Positions 1-7,633 of a DNA stretch of 38,770 nt are shown piece by piece. The stretch lies in assembly GCA_900752065.1 (NCBI GenBank), contig CAADTT010000065.1:1-38770 (forward strand), written 5' to 3'. A model generated the notes under the pieces. The model had not been told where the DNA came from, did no database searches, and was given only the letters and a program-made list of their open reading frames with translations. This stretch comes from Lachnospiraceae bacterium. GTDB taxonomy: Bacteria > Bacillota > Clostridia > Lachnospirales > Lachnospiraceae. The translations under genes and the position numbers were made by a program. How positions within the stretch are numbered: the stretch's first letter is position 1; each line of letters starts with the position of its first letter.

Positions 1-56
1 CTCTGCGAAAAAGTTTTTCTTATATTTTACACCATCTTTTAGGAATCCACATGAAA

Positions 57-323
57 TCAGCACATTTTGTGCGATTTTTTTTTACCTTTCAAAACTGCAA
101 AATACTCTTTTTCCGTTAAAGGCTCAATCATTTCAATCGGAAGTCTATCGTGAATAATCTCCACTTCGTCATCAAACAACACCGTTGTCACATTTACCTT
201 TTTCCCTTCTTCTTTCTGTCTGGCTATCATTCCGTTGAACCCGCCGATCGTATCTCTCTCCAGTCCCCCCATAGAACCACTTCTGTCCAAAATAAAAACC
301 AACTCAGTTAATTCTATATCCAT
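57..323 (-). pseudogene. Truncated VWA-domain protein (frameshifted)
   Basis: The reading frame encodes the N-terminal half of a von Willebrand factor A domain. The first MIDAS motif is intact (LDRSGSM), followed by DTIGGFN and VLFDDEVEI. It matches the intact VWA protein at 35805-36488 residue by residue up to KEYFAV, then diverges and stops after 88 codons, just before the place where the intact protein has its second MIDAS motif (GCTAL). The break coincides with a run of nine A residues (coding strand) at about 75-83. One extra A would join a frame that stays open to the window edge (IAQNVLISCGF...). The start is set at the ATG at 321-323 because AAGGAGGT lies six bases upstream; an upstream ATG at 360-362 has no such site. 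It follows the XRE-like gene at 474-1040 on the same strand. It may be a pseudogene, a phase-variable gene or an assembly error in the homopolymer. Confidence 0.7.
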
Positions 324-473
324 GTGATTACCTCCTTCTTGACCTATTTTTCTGGTCATCACGATATCTCCTTATGAGATACCGTCTTTCCATCGTTATA
401 ATCACATTTTACATACAGAATCAACTAAGTTGGTCGCATAGCAGGCGACATGGTATTTCGCCCATTTTTTCAA

Positions 474-1040
474 TTAACCAAATACCGGTTGTCCATAGGC
501 GTACAACACATCATTGATCTCAAACATATCATACATTTTATTCTGCAAAAAATACGCCACGATGATGTCCGTCTTGGAACTTCTGGACAGCGCAAACCCG
601 GCACTTTGGAGTAAATCCTTCGCTTCATCCAGCGAAAGCTCTAATGCTATGGTAAATGCCAATACTGTTTTTTTATTTGGTGTATAGTAAACATCTTTGC
701 GAATTTTCGAAAAATGCCTTCGATCCACATAGGCTTTTGTATATACTTCTGAATCTGTCATCCCCCTCTCATCAATCATACGGAGTAACCTCTGAGAAAA
801 AGTCTCTTCCATCTGGCTCATAAGATCATCAATATTTCGGTTTGCCGATATGGTCTGGGACATTTCTTTGGTAATCTTTGTTTTCTTCATACTGGATGAA
901 TCAAATTCTTCCGGTGCTGATATATCCAGTTCATAATCAGCCTGAGCGCCTTTCATATCCTCTGGCTTTTTATCATTTCCTGGCTTATAATACTTATCAA
1001 TGTACTTTCCGATATTCTCAATCAATTCCTTATTTACCAT
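474..1040 (-). CDS. Stand-alone XRE-like C-terminal domain protein
   Basis: This 188-residue protein has a short N-terminal segment (IENIGKYIDKYYKP), a Lys/Glu-rich linker, and a helical domain from about residue 75 to the end. The domain aligns closely with residues 258-376 of the macro-domain protein at 36597-37727: shared blocks are RGM(S/T)..EVY.(R/K)A, FSKI(K/R), LSLDEAKDLL.(S/R)AG(F/Y)ALS and KTDII..YF..N(K/R)(I/M)YDM. This pattern is known as a recurrent C-terminal helix-turn-helix-like module in Firmicutes proteins of poorly defined function; nucleic-acid binding is inferred from the XRE-like spacing. The start is supported by AAGGAAGG about 11 bases upstream and a promoter at 1077-1106. 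It lacks the macro domain, yet the start and stop look genuine, so it is probably a paralogue built around the domain rather than a fragment. Confidence 0.8.
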   Translation of the reverse strand: MVNKELIENIGKYIDKYYKPGNDKKPEDMKGAQADYELDISAPEEFDSSSMKKTKITKEMSQTISANRNIDDLMSQMEETFSQRLLRMIDERGMTDSEVYTKAYVDRRHFSKIRKDVYYTPNKKTVLAFTIALELSLDEAKDLLQSAGFALSRSSKTDIIVAYFLQNKMYDMFEINDVLYAYGQPVFG

Positions 1041-1076
1041 ATGATTTCAAACCTTCCTTTTTCATTTCATGTTCCC

Positions 1077-1106
1077 ATTATAAAACCCTATTTGATACTT
1101 TCACAA
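1077..1106 (-). promoter_or_regulatory. Promoter of the XRE-like gene
   Basis: On the minus strand a -35 box TTGTGA (1101-1106) and a perfect -10 TATAAT (1077-1082) are 18 bp apart, 37 bp upstream of the ATG at 1040. It is divergent from the hsp20 promoter. Confidence 0.6.
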
Positions 1107-1155
1107 CTATTTTCACTCATTATTTTTGATCGCAAAAATAAAAAAGTGCAAAAAA

Positions 1156-1182
1156 TTAGCACTCACCTCTTGACAGTGCTAA
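1156..1182 (+). promoter_or_regulatory. CIRCE operator (HrcA-binding site)
   Basis: TTAGCACTC, nine bases, then CAGTGCTAA: the CIRCE consensus (TTAGCACTC-N9-GAGTGCTAA) with one mismatch. HrcA bound here would cover the -35 box of the hsp20 promoter, which lies inside the operator. Confidence 0.93.
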
Positions 1183-1198
1183 TAATTAGTGCTATAAC
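1170..1198 (+). promoter_or_regulatory. hsp20 promoter
   Basis: Perfect -35 TTGACA (1170-1175), 17-bp spacer, and -10 TATAAC (1193-1198). The -35 box lies across the spacer and right arm of the CIRCE element, so repression by promoter occlusion is expected. Confidence 0.85.
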
Positions 1199-1261
1199 AT
1201 ATATGACAAATAAAACAAACCAACACCAAAAGGTGCAGCACATAAAGAGGAGGAATGATTT

Positions 1262-1690
1262 ATGTTATTCACAAACAGAGCTTTTGATTTATTCGACGAT
1301 ATGTTCAACGATCCGTTTTTCACCCGTACCTATGAGCCGAAAACCACGACCCAGATCATGAGATCCGATATCCAGGAAAATGAAAACGGTTATCTTCTGG
1401 ACATCGAACTTCCGGGCTATAACAAAGAGGATGTGCAGGCAGAACTGAAAGACGGTTATCTGACCATCACTGCCAACCATGAAGAAAACAAAGACGAGAA
1501 AGATAAAAACGGCAAGTTCATCCGCAAGGAGCGTTACACCGGAACCTGCAAGAGAAGTTTCTATGTAGGCGAGCAGGTTCGCCAGGAAGATATCAAGGCT
1601 GCATTCCAGAACGGTATCCTGCGTCTGGCGATTCCGAAACAGCTTCCACAGGTGGAAAAGGAACAGCCAAAGCTGATTACCATTGAATAA
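1262..1690 (+). CDS. hsp20: Hsp20/alpha-crystallin small heat-shock protein
   Basis: This 142-residue small heat-shock chaperone would bind unfolding proteins in the cytoplasm without ATP. The N-terminus (LFDDMFNDPFF) is typical of bacterial class A Hsp20. The alpha-crystallin domain spans about residues 35-135, including the ELPGYNKEDV block, the L.I.A...E segment, a YVGEQVRQEDIKAAFQNGIL block equivalent to the F.LP..vd...I.A...nGvL motif, and a C-terminal I-P-K tail leading to IXI-like LITIE. GAGGAGG lies eight bases before the ATG. Expression should be heat-induced through loss of HrcA repression at the CIRCE element. Transcription ends at a strong hairpin shared with the convergent GGDEF gene. 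HrcA itself is not in this window. Confidence 0.95.
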   Translation: MLFTNRAFDLFDDMFNDPFFTRTYEPKTTTQIMRSDIQENENGYLLDIELPGYNKEDVQAELKDGYLTITANHEENKDEKDKNGKFIRKERYTGTCKRSFYVGEQVRQEDIKAAFQNGILRLAIPKQLPQVEKEQPKLITIE

Positions 1691-1718
1691 ACGAAAAAGT
1701 CTTCCTTGCACTGCTACA

Positions 1719-1754
1719 GGAGGGGCGGCTGCATAAAGCTGCAGCCGCCCCTCC
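1719..1754. terminator. Bidirectional terminator between hsp20 and the GGDEF gene
   Basis: A 15-bp perfect GC-rich stem (GGAGGGGCGGCTGCA at 1719-1733 pairing with 1740-1754) with a six-base loop, followed by an AT-rich stretch. It sits between two convergent genes. Confidence 0.85.
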
Positions 1755-1759
1755 CAATT

Positions 1760-3418
1760 TTATGTTCTTTTCACCCAGCCCTTATCGGCATACATGTTCA
1801 GATCTGCTTCCCTTTTCCAGTCACTGATCGTCTTTAACCTTCCCTTTTCGTCTCTCAGGCTGCTGATGCCCCTCGCCACAGAAAGCTGATATTTACTACA
1901 GGTTTTATTATATCTCTGTATTTCTGTATCAAGTCTCGCAGACAGCTCCTCCTCCGTTTCATTGGTATCCATTAAAATGGCGCAGAACTCATCCCCACCG
2001 ATTCGGAAACACTGTCCGTCCTTTCCATATGCTTTCTCAATTGTTTTTGCTGCTGCGATGATCACCTCGTCGCCAACATCGTGCCCCATACTGTCATTAA
2101 TATTTTTCAGCTTATTGACATCCATGAAAATCAGGAATGGATTTTGACGGGTATCGATCTCTTCCTTAATCCTGGCAAGCATCGTGTCAAACGCTCTCCT
2201 GTTTTTCATTCCCGTCATAATATCCTCATTTGCCAGCCGCTGATACACCATGATCTCTGTTTTAAATTTAAGGTTCTGCACCATAGTGTCAAGCAGACTG
2301 CGGATCAGCAAAATGATCATCACTACGATTCCGCACTCAAAAAATATCTCATAACAGGATATCCTCAAAACCCAGTACAAAACCAGAGCGAGCGCCCCGC
2401 CGCCTGCCACTACGATAAAGGACTGTAAAATAGTAAAAAGTTCTTTGCTGCCATTTTCCTTATATTCACGGATCAAAACCGTAATCACAGCTATGATCCC
2501 TGCCATCAGAAGAAGGTGCGTGACAAAAAGCATATCCACGAAGGTAAAAACGCCAAAAAAATTTAAAACGCTCTGCGCGACAACATTTATATAAAATCCA
2601 GCAAGCACCAGATCGATCACCGGATATTTCTGCATTCCCTCCGTATCCTTCACAAAATGCAGCATAGGCACCGCCAGAAGCATAAATGCATAAAAGGAGA
2701 TATAACGAATCATCGGCGAGGATCCTCCCAACGCCTGCGCCAAAGAGGAATCCGTTACGAACCAGCATACACAGAAGAAAAGAAAGCAGGCAATATCTAA
2801 AAACCGCTTCTCCCTGACCCCTTTATGCTTGATATAAACCGCGATGCATACGGCAAGTATCCCCAAAACAGCAAGCACGAATACTGTGATCAACATGGCG
2901 GCGTCTTTGGCACACTGATAAAACAGCACCGCCATATCGCTGCCTGCGTATATTTCCGGAATCTCATATATACCGCCGTTCGTATTATAATAGGTAAAAG
3001 AAATCTTCTCTCCATCAAAATTCTCAGGAAGCCGTGCCGTACAGTTTACCTTGGAAGCCATCTGCCTGTTTCTTGGAAAGAACGTATCCTCATATTGATA
3101 AAGCACTCTTTCTCCCGCGGTAATCTTTAGCCGATATCCGGCTGCTCTCGTCGTTAGGGCAGCTCCTGTCTTTTCCCTTTCCAGTCCCTCATAGCAGAGT
3201 ACCAGTGCTTCCCCTTTCTCCTGTCTGATTCGGGCCGGCAGGGTCACATACACTTTCTCATTCCCCTCCATATAGTACCATCCCTCAGACAACCTTGTTA
3301 CCTGATCAAACCTTTGCGGATTTCCCGACTTCCCCAAATTTATCAGAATCACCAGTATGATCGCACAGACACACATCATCAAGAATCCTTCTATTTTCTT
3401 CATATTAAAATGTTGCAT
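1760..3418 (-). CDS. Membrane-anchored GGDEF protein (probable diguanylate cyclase)
   Basis: This protein probably makes cyclic di-GMP from two GTP. An N-terminal membrane helix (about residues 8-26) precedes an extracytoplasmic region of about 140 residues. Several further helices (about residues 170-390) resemble a 7TMR-DISM-like sensory region, followed by a C-terminal GGDEF domain of about 160 residues. The active-site loop is intact (RIGGDEFCAIL), as is the upstream metal and substrate region (FMDVNKLKNINDSMGHDVGD). An RxxD inhibitory site is not obvious. The start at 3418 is chosen because AAAGGA lies at normal distance; the ATG two codons earlier would overlap that site. It is probably monocistronic, with a promoter at 3541-3568. 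The ligand of the sensory region cannot be told from sequence. Confidence 0.9.
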   Translation of the reverse strand: MQHFNMKKIEGFLMMCVCAIILVILINLGKSGNPQRFDQVTRLSEGWYYMEGNEKVYVTLPARIRQEKGEALVLCYEGLEREKTGAALTTRAAGYRLKITAGERVLYQYEDTFFPRNRQMASKVNCTARLPENFDGEKISFTYYNTNGGIYEIPEIYAGSDMAVLFYQCAKDAAMLITVFVLAVLGILAVCIAVYIKHKGVREKRFLDIACFLFFCVCWFVTDSSLAQALGGSSPMIRYISFYAFMLLAVPMLHFVKDTEGMQKYPVIDLVLAGFYINVVAQSVLNFFGVFTFVDMLFVTHLLLMAGIIAVITVLIREYKENGSKELFTILQSFIVVAGGGALALVLYWVLRISCYEIFFECGIVVMIILLIRSLLDTMVQNLKFKTEIMVYQRLANEDIMTGMKNRRAFDTMLARIKEEIDTRQNPFLIFMDVNKLKNINDSMGHDVGDEVIIAAAKTIEKAYGKDGQCFRIGGDEFCAILMDTNETEEELSARLDTEIQRYNKTCSKYQLSVARGISSLRDEKGRLKTISDWKREADLNMYADKGWVKRT

Positions 3419-3540
3419 GATCATTTCCTTTCTGACAAAGCCACTCTCTATCCGATATACTCCCCTGAAACTTCAGGCCGTTTTTACGTATCTTTTGATT
3501 TTGCTTTTTATGAAATCACAGTTCGGATTGCTGAACAGTT

Positions 3541-3568
3541 ATTCTATCCTTCTGTCTATATAAGTCAA
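3541..3568 (-). promoter_or_regulatory. Probable promoter of the GGDEF gene
   Basis: Minus-strand TTGACT (3563-3568), 16-bp spacer and TAGAAT (3541-3546), giving a leader of roughly 115 nt. The rest of the 3419-3755 gap holds only this and the terminator at 3699-3727. Confidence 0.45.
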
Positions 3569-3698
3569 ATGTGCGTTTTGCGTATACATTGAAATGATGT
3601 TAGGGTCAAAAGATACCAGATGAATGGTTCCACACTTCGTGATTTCACAATTCTGGTAACTTGAAATTATTCTATCACAAAACCTTACAAAAAAAAAC

Positions 3699-3727
3699 CG
3701 TAACTCTTGATTTTTTCAAGAGTTACG
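3699..3727 (-). terminator. Terminator of the LytTR/GHKL/CPBP operon
   Basis: A 12-bp perfect stem (CGTAACTCTTGA / TCAAGAGTTACG) with a five-base loop, followed on the minus strand by nine T residues. It lies about 30 bp after the stop of the CPBP gene. Confidence 0.9.
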
Positions 3728-3755
3728 ACATATTTTTAGTAAACAGTATCTTTTT

Positions 3756-5027
3756 TTACCCGATATTCAGCCCTGCTTCTTCCAAAATCTCTTTTGCCTT
3801 CTCTGCCGCTCCTTCCGCCACCCAGATTTCCTCTCCGAAACTGGAATTTCCTCCGTACAGATTCATTATCTGGGCGCTTCCCAGATCCTTTTTGTATGCG
3901 GGGATTCCGCTGCTCTTCAAAAGCTCCAGCATCGTCTCTGCCTGAAGGTTATCGGAAACGGTACAGACCTTCACCGCCTCGTGGACCGTAAAGGTTTCCT
4001 CCTGCTGCCCCGAAGCTTTCCGGAAAGGCTTTGCCAGAAGAAATACGCCGAAAAACAGCCCATTGACCAGGAGCGCAGGCAGCAGATCGCCCCAGGCAAT
4101 ATACTGGTTTTGAAGCACGTCGCTGGAAGCATTTCCAGAAAGCACAGCAACCAGGTTATTATTCAGGAAATGCAGGATGACCGGAACCCAGATATTCTGC
4201 GTCTTCATATAAGCGTAGGCGAAAAAAATCCCCAAAGTAATGCAGGTGATCTGCTGCGCCACAGCCATGGCGGGCCCCGTCTCCGTCGTATAATAGAAGA
4301 AATCTACCGGAAGGTGCCACAGGCCCCAGACTACGCCCAGCAGGATCACGCCGGCCCGCAGACCAAACTTTCTCTGAAGCAGCGGCTGAAGATAGTATCT
4401 CCATCCGTATTCTTCCCCCAGAAAACAGATATAGGTAAGGAAAAAGTTCACAAACAGCGCGGCGAACATCAGCCAGGTGCCCGGCTCCCCCAGAACCAGT
4501 CCCAGAAGTGGGAGCTGTCCGGACAGCGCCAGGGAAGCGGCCGTTCTCAGGAAATACAATCCGAGAAACAGAAGCACGCAGAGCAGAGACGCCTTCCCAT
4601 TCTTCCATCCAAGCCCATAGGCGGCGCGCCGCTTTTTCCCTGCCGCCAGATAAAAGATCCATCCGATCAGGCTTCCGGCAACCAGAATATACTGGCTGAT
4701 AAGAAGCCATAACGAAACGGCTGTGCCGGAAAACACTGCAAGCTGATCCGGCAGCAGCACGGACAGCACTGCGATCACCACCATAACTGCCGTAAGAAAC
4801 AGGAAAAACCGGAAAAACCACTTCGGCAGATCCTTATCTCTTTTCCTCGTCAGCAGATACCCCAGCATCACTCCGGCCGCCGGATACAGCATCTGGGCAG
4901 CGGGGAACGCATAAAGATCTATCTGCTTTCCGCATCCATACCACATCAAAAATCCCATCAGAAACGTAATGCCATATGCGACAAGTACAAAAATAAGCAG
5001 CCGTTTCTTCTCTGTTTTTTCATTCAT
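3756..5027 (-). CDS. CPBP-family intramembrane protease fused to a DUF2007-like domain
   Basis: This 423-residue protein has about eight membrane helices in its first 345 residues. The CPBP/Abi (CAAX-like) signature is present: EEYGWR at 205-210 (E205, E206, R210), WHLP with H238, and HFLNN with H286 and N290. These form the glutamate/histidine active site of this membrane metalloprotease-like family. A soluble C-terminal segment (about 350-423) resembles DUF2007 (KVCTVSDNLQAETMLELL, then GGNSSFGEEIWV), a small domain usually found alone or after zinc ribbons. Upstream GGGGAG supports the start. It is the last gene of an operon with a lipoprotein and an Agr-like two-component pair, so it may process a peptide or membrane protein linked to that signal. 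This link is inference; many CPBP proteins give bacteriocin self-immunity. Confidence 0.88.
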   Translation of the reverse strand: MNEKTEKKRLLIFVLVAYGITFLMGFLMWYGCGKQIDLYAFPAAQMLYPAAGVMLGYLLTRKRDKDLPKWFFRFFLFLTAVMVVIAVLSVLLPDQLAVFSGTAVSLWLLISQYILVAGSLIGWIFYLAAGKKRRAAYGLGWKNGKASLLCVLLFLGLYFLRTAASLALSGQLPLLGLVLGEPGTWLMFAALFVNFFLTYICFLGEEYGWRYYLQPLLQRKFGLRAGVILLGVVWGLWHLPVDFFYYTTETGPAMAVAQQITCITLGIFFAYAYMKTQNIWVPVILHFLNNNLVAVLSGNASSDVLQNQYIAWGDLLPALLVNGLFFGVFLLAKPFRKASGQQEETFTVHEAVKVCTVSDNLQAETMLELLKSSGIPAYKKDLGSAQIMNLYGGNSSFGEEIWVAEGAAEKAKEILEEAGLNIG

Positions 5028-5045
5028 CGCCCTGCTCCCCCTTTT

Positions 5046-5462
5046 TTATTTAATCAAAAACTGTACCAGCTTCATATCCTCGTCAAACGCAATGGTAAAC
5101 TGTATCTTTCCTTCCTCATAGTTTCCGATCATGACAACGCCGCCGAACTCCTTTCCCGTCTCCTTGTCCGAGGAGCCCAGCACCACTGTTTTCCCAATCT
5201 CCTGAAATTCTCCGCATTTGTCCAGATAAGGATCGGAGGCTTCGGCAAACTGCTCCGCCGTAATGCCGTTTTTCATGTTTTCATCACCCATATCAAGGAT
5301 TCCCTGATAGTCCCTTTCATTGAACAGTTCTACCGCTTTCTCCGCCTCTTCCTTTACCGTCTCCTCATCAAACTTGTCCGAAAGCTGATTCTGCGAACAT
5401 CCCGTCAGAAAAAGCGCCGCCAGGATCCCTGCCGCTATCATCCCTTTGATCCATTTCTTCAT
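5046..5462 (-). CDS. Lipoprotein with DUF3887-like domain
   Basis: This 138-residue protein carries a type II signal peptide: KKWIKG, a hydrophobic stretch, and the lipobox LTGC ending at about residue 22, so it should be anchored on the outer face of the membrane. The remainder fits the DUF3887 pattern (KAVELFNERDYQGILDM, then a C-terminal V.IGNYEEGKIQFTIAFDEDMKLVQF), a small fold often seen in surface lipoproteins next to CPBP or two-component genes. No catalytic residues are evident. The start is placed at the second ATG because the AGGATGG site is too close to the first one (5474). It lies 18 bp before the CPBP gene and 21 bp after the kinase gene, consistent with one transcript. Confidence 0.8.
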   Translation of the reverse strand: MKKWIKGMIAAGILAALFLTGCSQNQLSDKFDEETVKEEAEKAVELFNERDYQGILDMGDENMKNGITAEQFAEASDPYLDKCGEFQEIGKTVVLGSSDKETGKEFGGVVMIGNYEEGKIQFTIAFDEDMKLVQFLIK

Positions 5463-5483
5463 AAATCGTCCCATCCTTTCTTT

Positions 5484-6743
5484 TTACTGCTGTCCCGGAA
5501 ATACCAGCGTGACAGAAAAGGTTTGTTCTTCCTTCGCCACCTCCAGCTCTCCGTGATATTTTTCCAGCGCCTGCCTTACATTTTCAAGCCCCAGCCCTTC
5601 ATGCTTTCCTTTTTTTGCCTGAGACTCTCCCTCCGAAAAGGAATTCCATATTTTTACGATCGTAAAATCCTGAATCTGTTCTCCTCTGATCTTCAGCCGG
5701 AAATCCTCTCTTCCCCCTCCTGCTTCCACCGCATTGTCCAGAAGATTCGAAAAAATTGTCGTAATATCCATATCCGAGAGAAAGTTCAGATCAATGCCGC
5801 CCAGTGAACACTCTGCCTGCTCCTCCGTCAGTCCCTTGAGCTTATCATTCAGCACAATATTCAGCATCCGGTTATCGGAGTAAAACTTCAGCCCCAGAGA
5901 ATTCAGCATCTCGTGAACGTCCGAAAAATAGTCCCCGGTCTGTTCCATGCGGGCAGCCTGCTCCAGAGCATACATATGGTTCCGGATATCGTGGATGATC
6001 TTTCGCGACTGGTTGTAATTCTCCTCCAGCTCCCGGTAATACTGATGCGTCAGCATATTCTGATTTTCCATCATCTCTACCCGGTGCTTCAGCTCCTGAT
6101 TTGCCGCCACATCATACCAGAAGTACAGACAATAAAAGTTGATCACCAGCACCATCGCGCAGAAGGCTATGAGCAGACCGTAACCATGCTGGGCAAAAAA
6201 CACTTCCCCGGATATAATATAGACAAAAATCAGCGCTATGCTGAATACAGGAACCAACAGCATTCCCCGCAGCTTCAATCCCTTCCTGTCCTCCATATAA
6301 CGCCTGCTCAGGATCCCGCCCATCAGCATAGTCGCCAGAAACAGGAATACATCCTTCATCAGCGACCGGATATAAGCTCCGGTATACGGCTCCAGCCCGA
6401 ACGAGAATGCCAGGTGGAGGCTGCAGAAGATAGCGACCACCTGTACCCCGTACATGATCACCATATACATGAGCTGATAAAGAAGCCCCGTCTTGCTCCT
6501 GTGATACAGAAACCATCCCGTCGCCAGATAGTAAGCAGTCAGAACCGCCATGGTGAGGACATCATCCCTTCCCAGGTTCGGAAGAAGCACGGAGAGCAAC
6601 GCAAAACCGCACCATGCAAAAATTCTTTCCTTTCTGCGCCCCTCCACTTTCTCCGGAATCATCCGCACCATGAGGATCCCGCACCCGGTAAAGACCAGGA
6701 TCTCCAGCAGGACAAACACATAGGTTAAAAAAATATCTAACAT
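5484..6743 (-). CDS. GHKL-type sensor histidine kinase (Agr-like)
   Basis: This 419-residue kinase has six or seven hydrophobic segments in residues 1-210, as in the peptide-sensing AgrC/ComD/VirS class. A cytoplasmic kinase follows, with the phospho-acceptor H251 in KIIHDIRNHMYAL, the N-box NLLDNAVEA (333-341) and a single glycine box HEGLGLENVR (381-390), which together define the GHKL family. It starts inside the last codons of the LytTR regulator gene (7-bp overlap), so the two are translationally coupled partners. No agrB- or agrD-like gene is seen nearby, so the ligand is unknown. The downstream lipoprotein and CPBP protease are probable targets or accessory parts. Confidence 0.92.
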   Translation of the reverse strand: MLDIFLTYVFVLLEILVFTGCGILMVRMIPEKVEGRRKERIFAWCGFALLSVLLPNLGRDDVLTMAVLTAYYLATGWFLYHRSKTGLLYQLMYMVIMYGVQVVAIFCSLHLAFSFGLEPYTGAYIRSLMKDVFLFLATMLMGGILSRRYMEDRKGLKLRGMLLVPVFSIALIFVYIISGEVFFAQHGYGLLIAFCAMVLVINFYCLYFWYDVAANQELKHRVEMMENQNMLTHQYYRELEENYNQSRKIIHDIRNHMYALEQAARMEQTGDYFSDVHEMLNSLGLKFYSDNRMLNIVLNDKLKGLTEEQAECSLGGIDLNFLSDMDITTIFSNLLDNAVEAGGGREDFRLKIRGEQIQDFTIVKIWNSFSEGESQAKKGKHEGLGLENVRQALEKYHGELEVAKEEQTFSVTLVFPGQQ

Positions 6744-7465
6744 CTGTTCTCCTTTCCCGGTCCCTCCCCCAGCCTGTCAGACAGATAAGCGATCAGCTCC
6801 TGTTTCCAGAGTTTCTGTTTTTTCTGGGACAGGGGAACCTCCATTCCATTGTCCAGATAGATCTGCCCGCTCTTCACATTTTTTACATGGAGCATATTTA
6901 CCACAAAGCTCTGATGGGGCATAGAAAAGCCGAATTTCTTCATCCTCTCATGCAGCTCGCCGATCTTATTTACCATCTCATACTCTTCTGTTTTCGCCAC
7001 GATCCGTATTTTCCGGTTCCGGTACTCAAAGTAATAGATGTCCTCCACCGGCAGACACACGATTCCCTCCACCGTTCGGAAATCCAGAACCGCCATTTTC
7101 TCCGGATCCTTCACATAGCGGAAAATCTCTTCCAGCGCGGCCGTCAGCCTCTTTGCGTTCACCGGCTTCAACAAATACTGGAACGCATGCACGGCAAAGG
7201 CTCCTGCCACATAGTCGCGGTAAGCCGTCAGATATACGATCTTCACCTCTCGGTCTTTCTTTCGCAGCTCCTTTCCCGTCTCGATGCCGTTCATGCCTTT
7301 CATATCAATATCCAGAAACACCGCATGACAGGGCCGGTAATCCAAAAGAAACTCCTCCCCGGAGGAATAACACGCCACCTGCGCCTCCGGATTCCACTCC
7401 AGGATCAGCTTTTTCACCTGTAAAGCCACAGCTTTCTCATCATCACAAACTGCAATCTTATACAT
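6737..7465 (-). CDS. LytTR-family response regulator
   Basis: This 242-residue regulator pairs with the kinase downstream. The receiver domain spans about residues 1-118: acidic pocket CDDE at 7-10, phospho-acceptor Asp in AVFLDIDMKG (D52), and the conserved Lys in LLKP. A LytTR DNA-binding domain follows (about 132-230) with VEDIYYFEYRNRKIRI and the F..PHQSFVVN.LHV block. The start at the ATG 7463-7465 is preferred because the mature receiver begins MYKIAVCDDE and AAAGGA lies eight bases upstream; the open frame extends further 5' without homology. LytTR regulators typically bind paired direct repeats upstream of peptide or bacteriocin genes; none was recognised with confidence here. Confidence 0.92.
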   Translation of the reverse strand: MYKIAVCDDEKAVALQVKKLILEWNPEAQVACYSSGEEFLLDYRPCHAVFLDIDMKGMNGIETGKELRKKDREVKIVYLTAYRDYVAGAFAVHAFQYLLKPVNAKRLTAALEEIFRYVKDPEKMAVLDFRTVEGIVCLPVEDIYYFEYRNRKIRIVAKTEEYEMVNKIGELHERMKKFGFSMPHQSFVVNMLHVKNVKSGQIYLDNGMEVPLSQKKQKLWKQELIAYLSDRLGEGPGKENRC

Positions 7466-7493
7466 TTCCTTTTTCCTTTCCCTAAGCATCTTC

Positions 7494-7522
7494 AGTATAA
7501 ATCCCCGGTTTCTGTAAGTAAA
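7494..7522 (-). promoter_or_regulatory. Promoter of the LytTR operon
   Basis: Minus-strand TTTACT (7517-7522), 17-bp spacer and TATACT (7494-7499), about 30 bp upstream of the LytTR start codon. An imperfect palindrome (TACCGCCGGTA) abuts the -35 box at about 7521-7535 and could be an operator. Confidence 0.55.
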
Positions 7523-7586
7523 TACCGCCGGTATAAACGACAAAAAACATGTATCAAAAGATTATCGGGGCTTTCGGGCATAGTTT

Positions 7587-7610
7587 AAGCCGTCCGTTTC
7601 GGGACGGCTT
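7587..7610 (-). terminator. Hairpin after the PH-domain gene
   Basis: A nine-base perfect stem AAGCCGTCC / GGACGGCTT with a short loop, 24 bp downstream of the PH-domain gene. There is only a weak T run on the minus strand, so termination efficiency is uncertain. Confidence 0.55.
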
Positions 7611-7633
7611 CTGATCATTTTCCCTCAAATCTC

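Noticed and set aside
3981..4712. 243-codon plus-strand open frame
   Set aside because: It is antisense to the CPBP protease gene and shows low-complexity, Gln- and Arg-rich sequence without domains.
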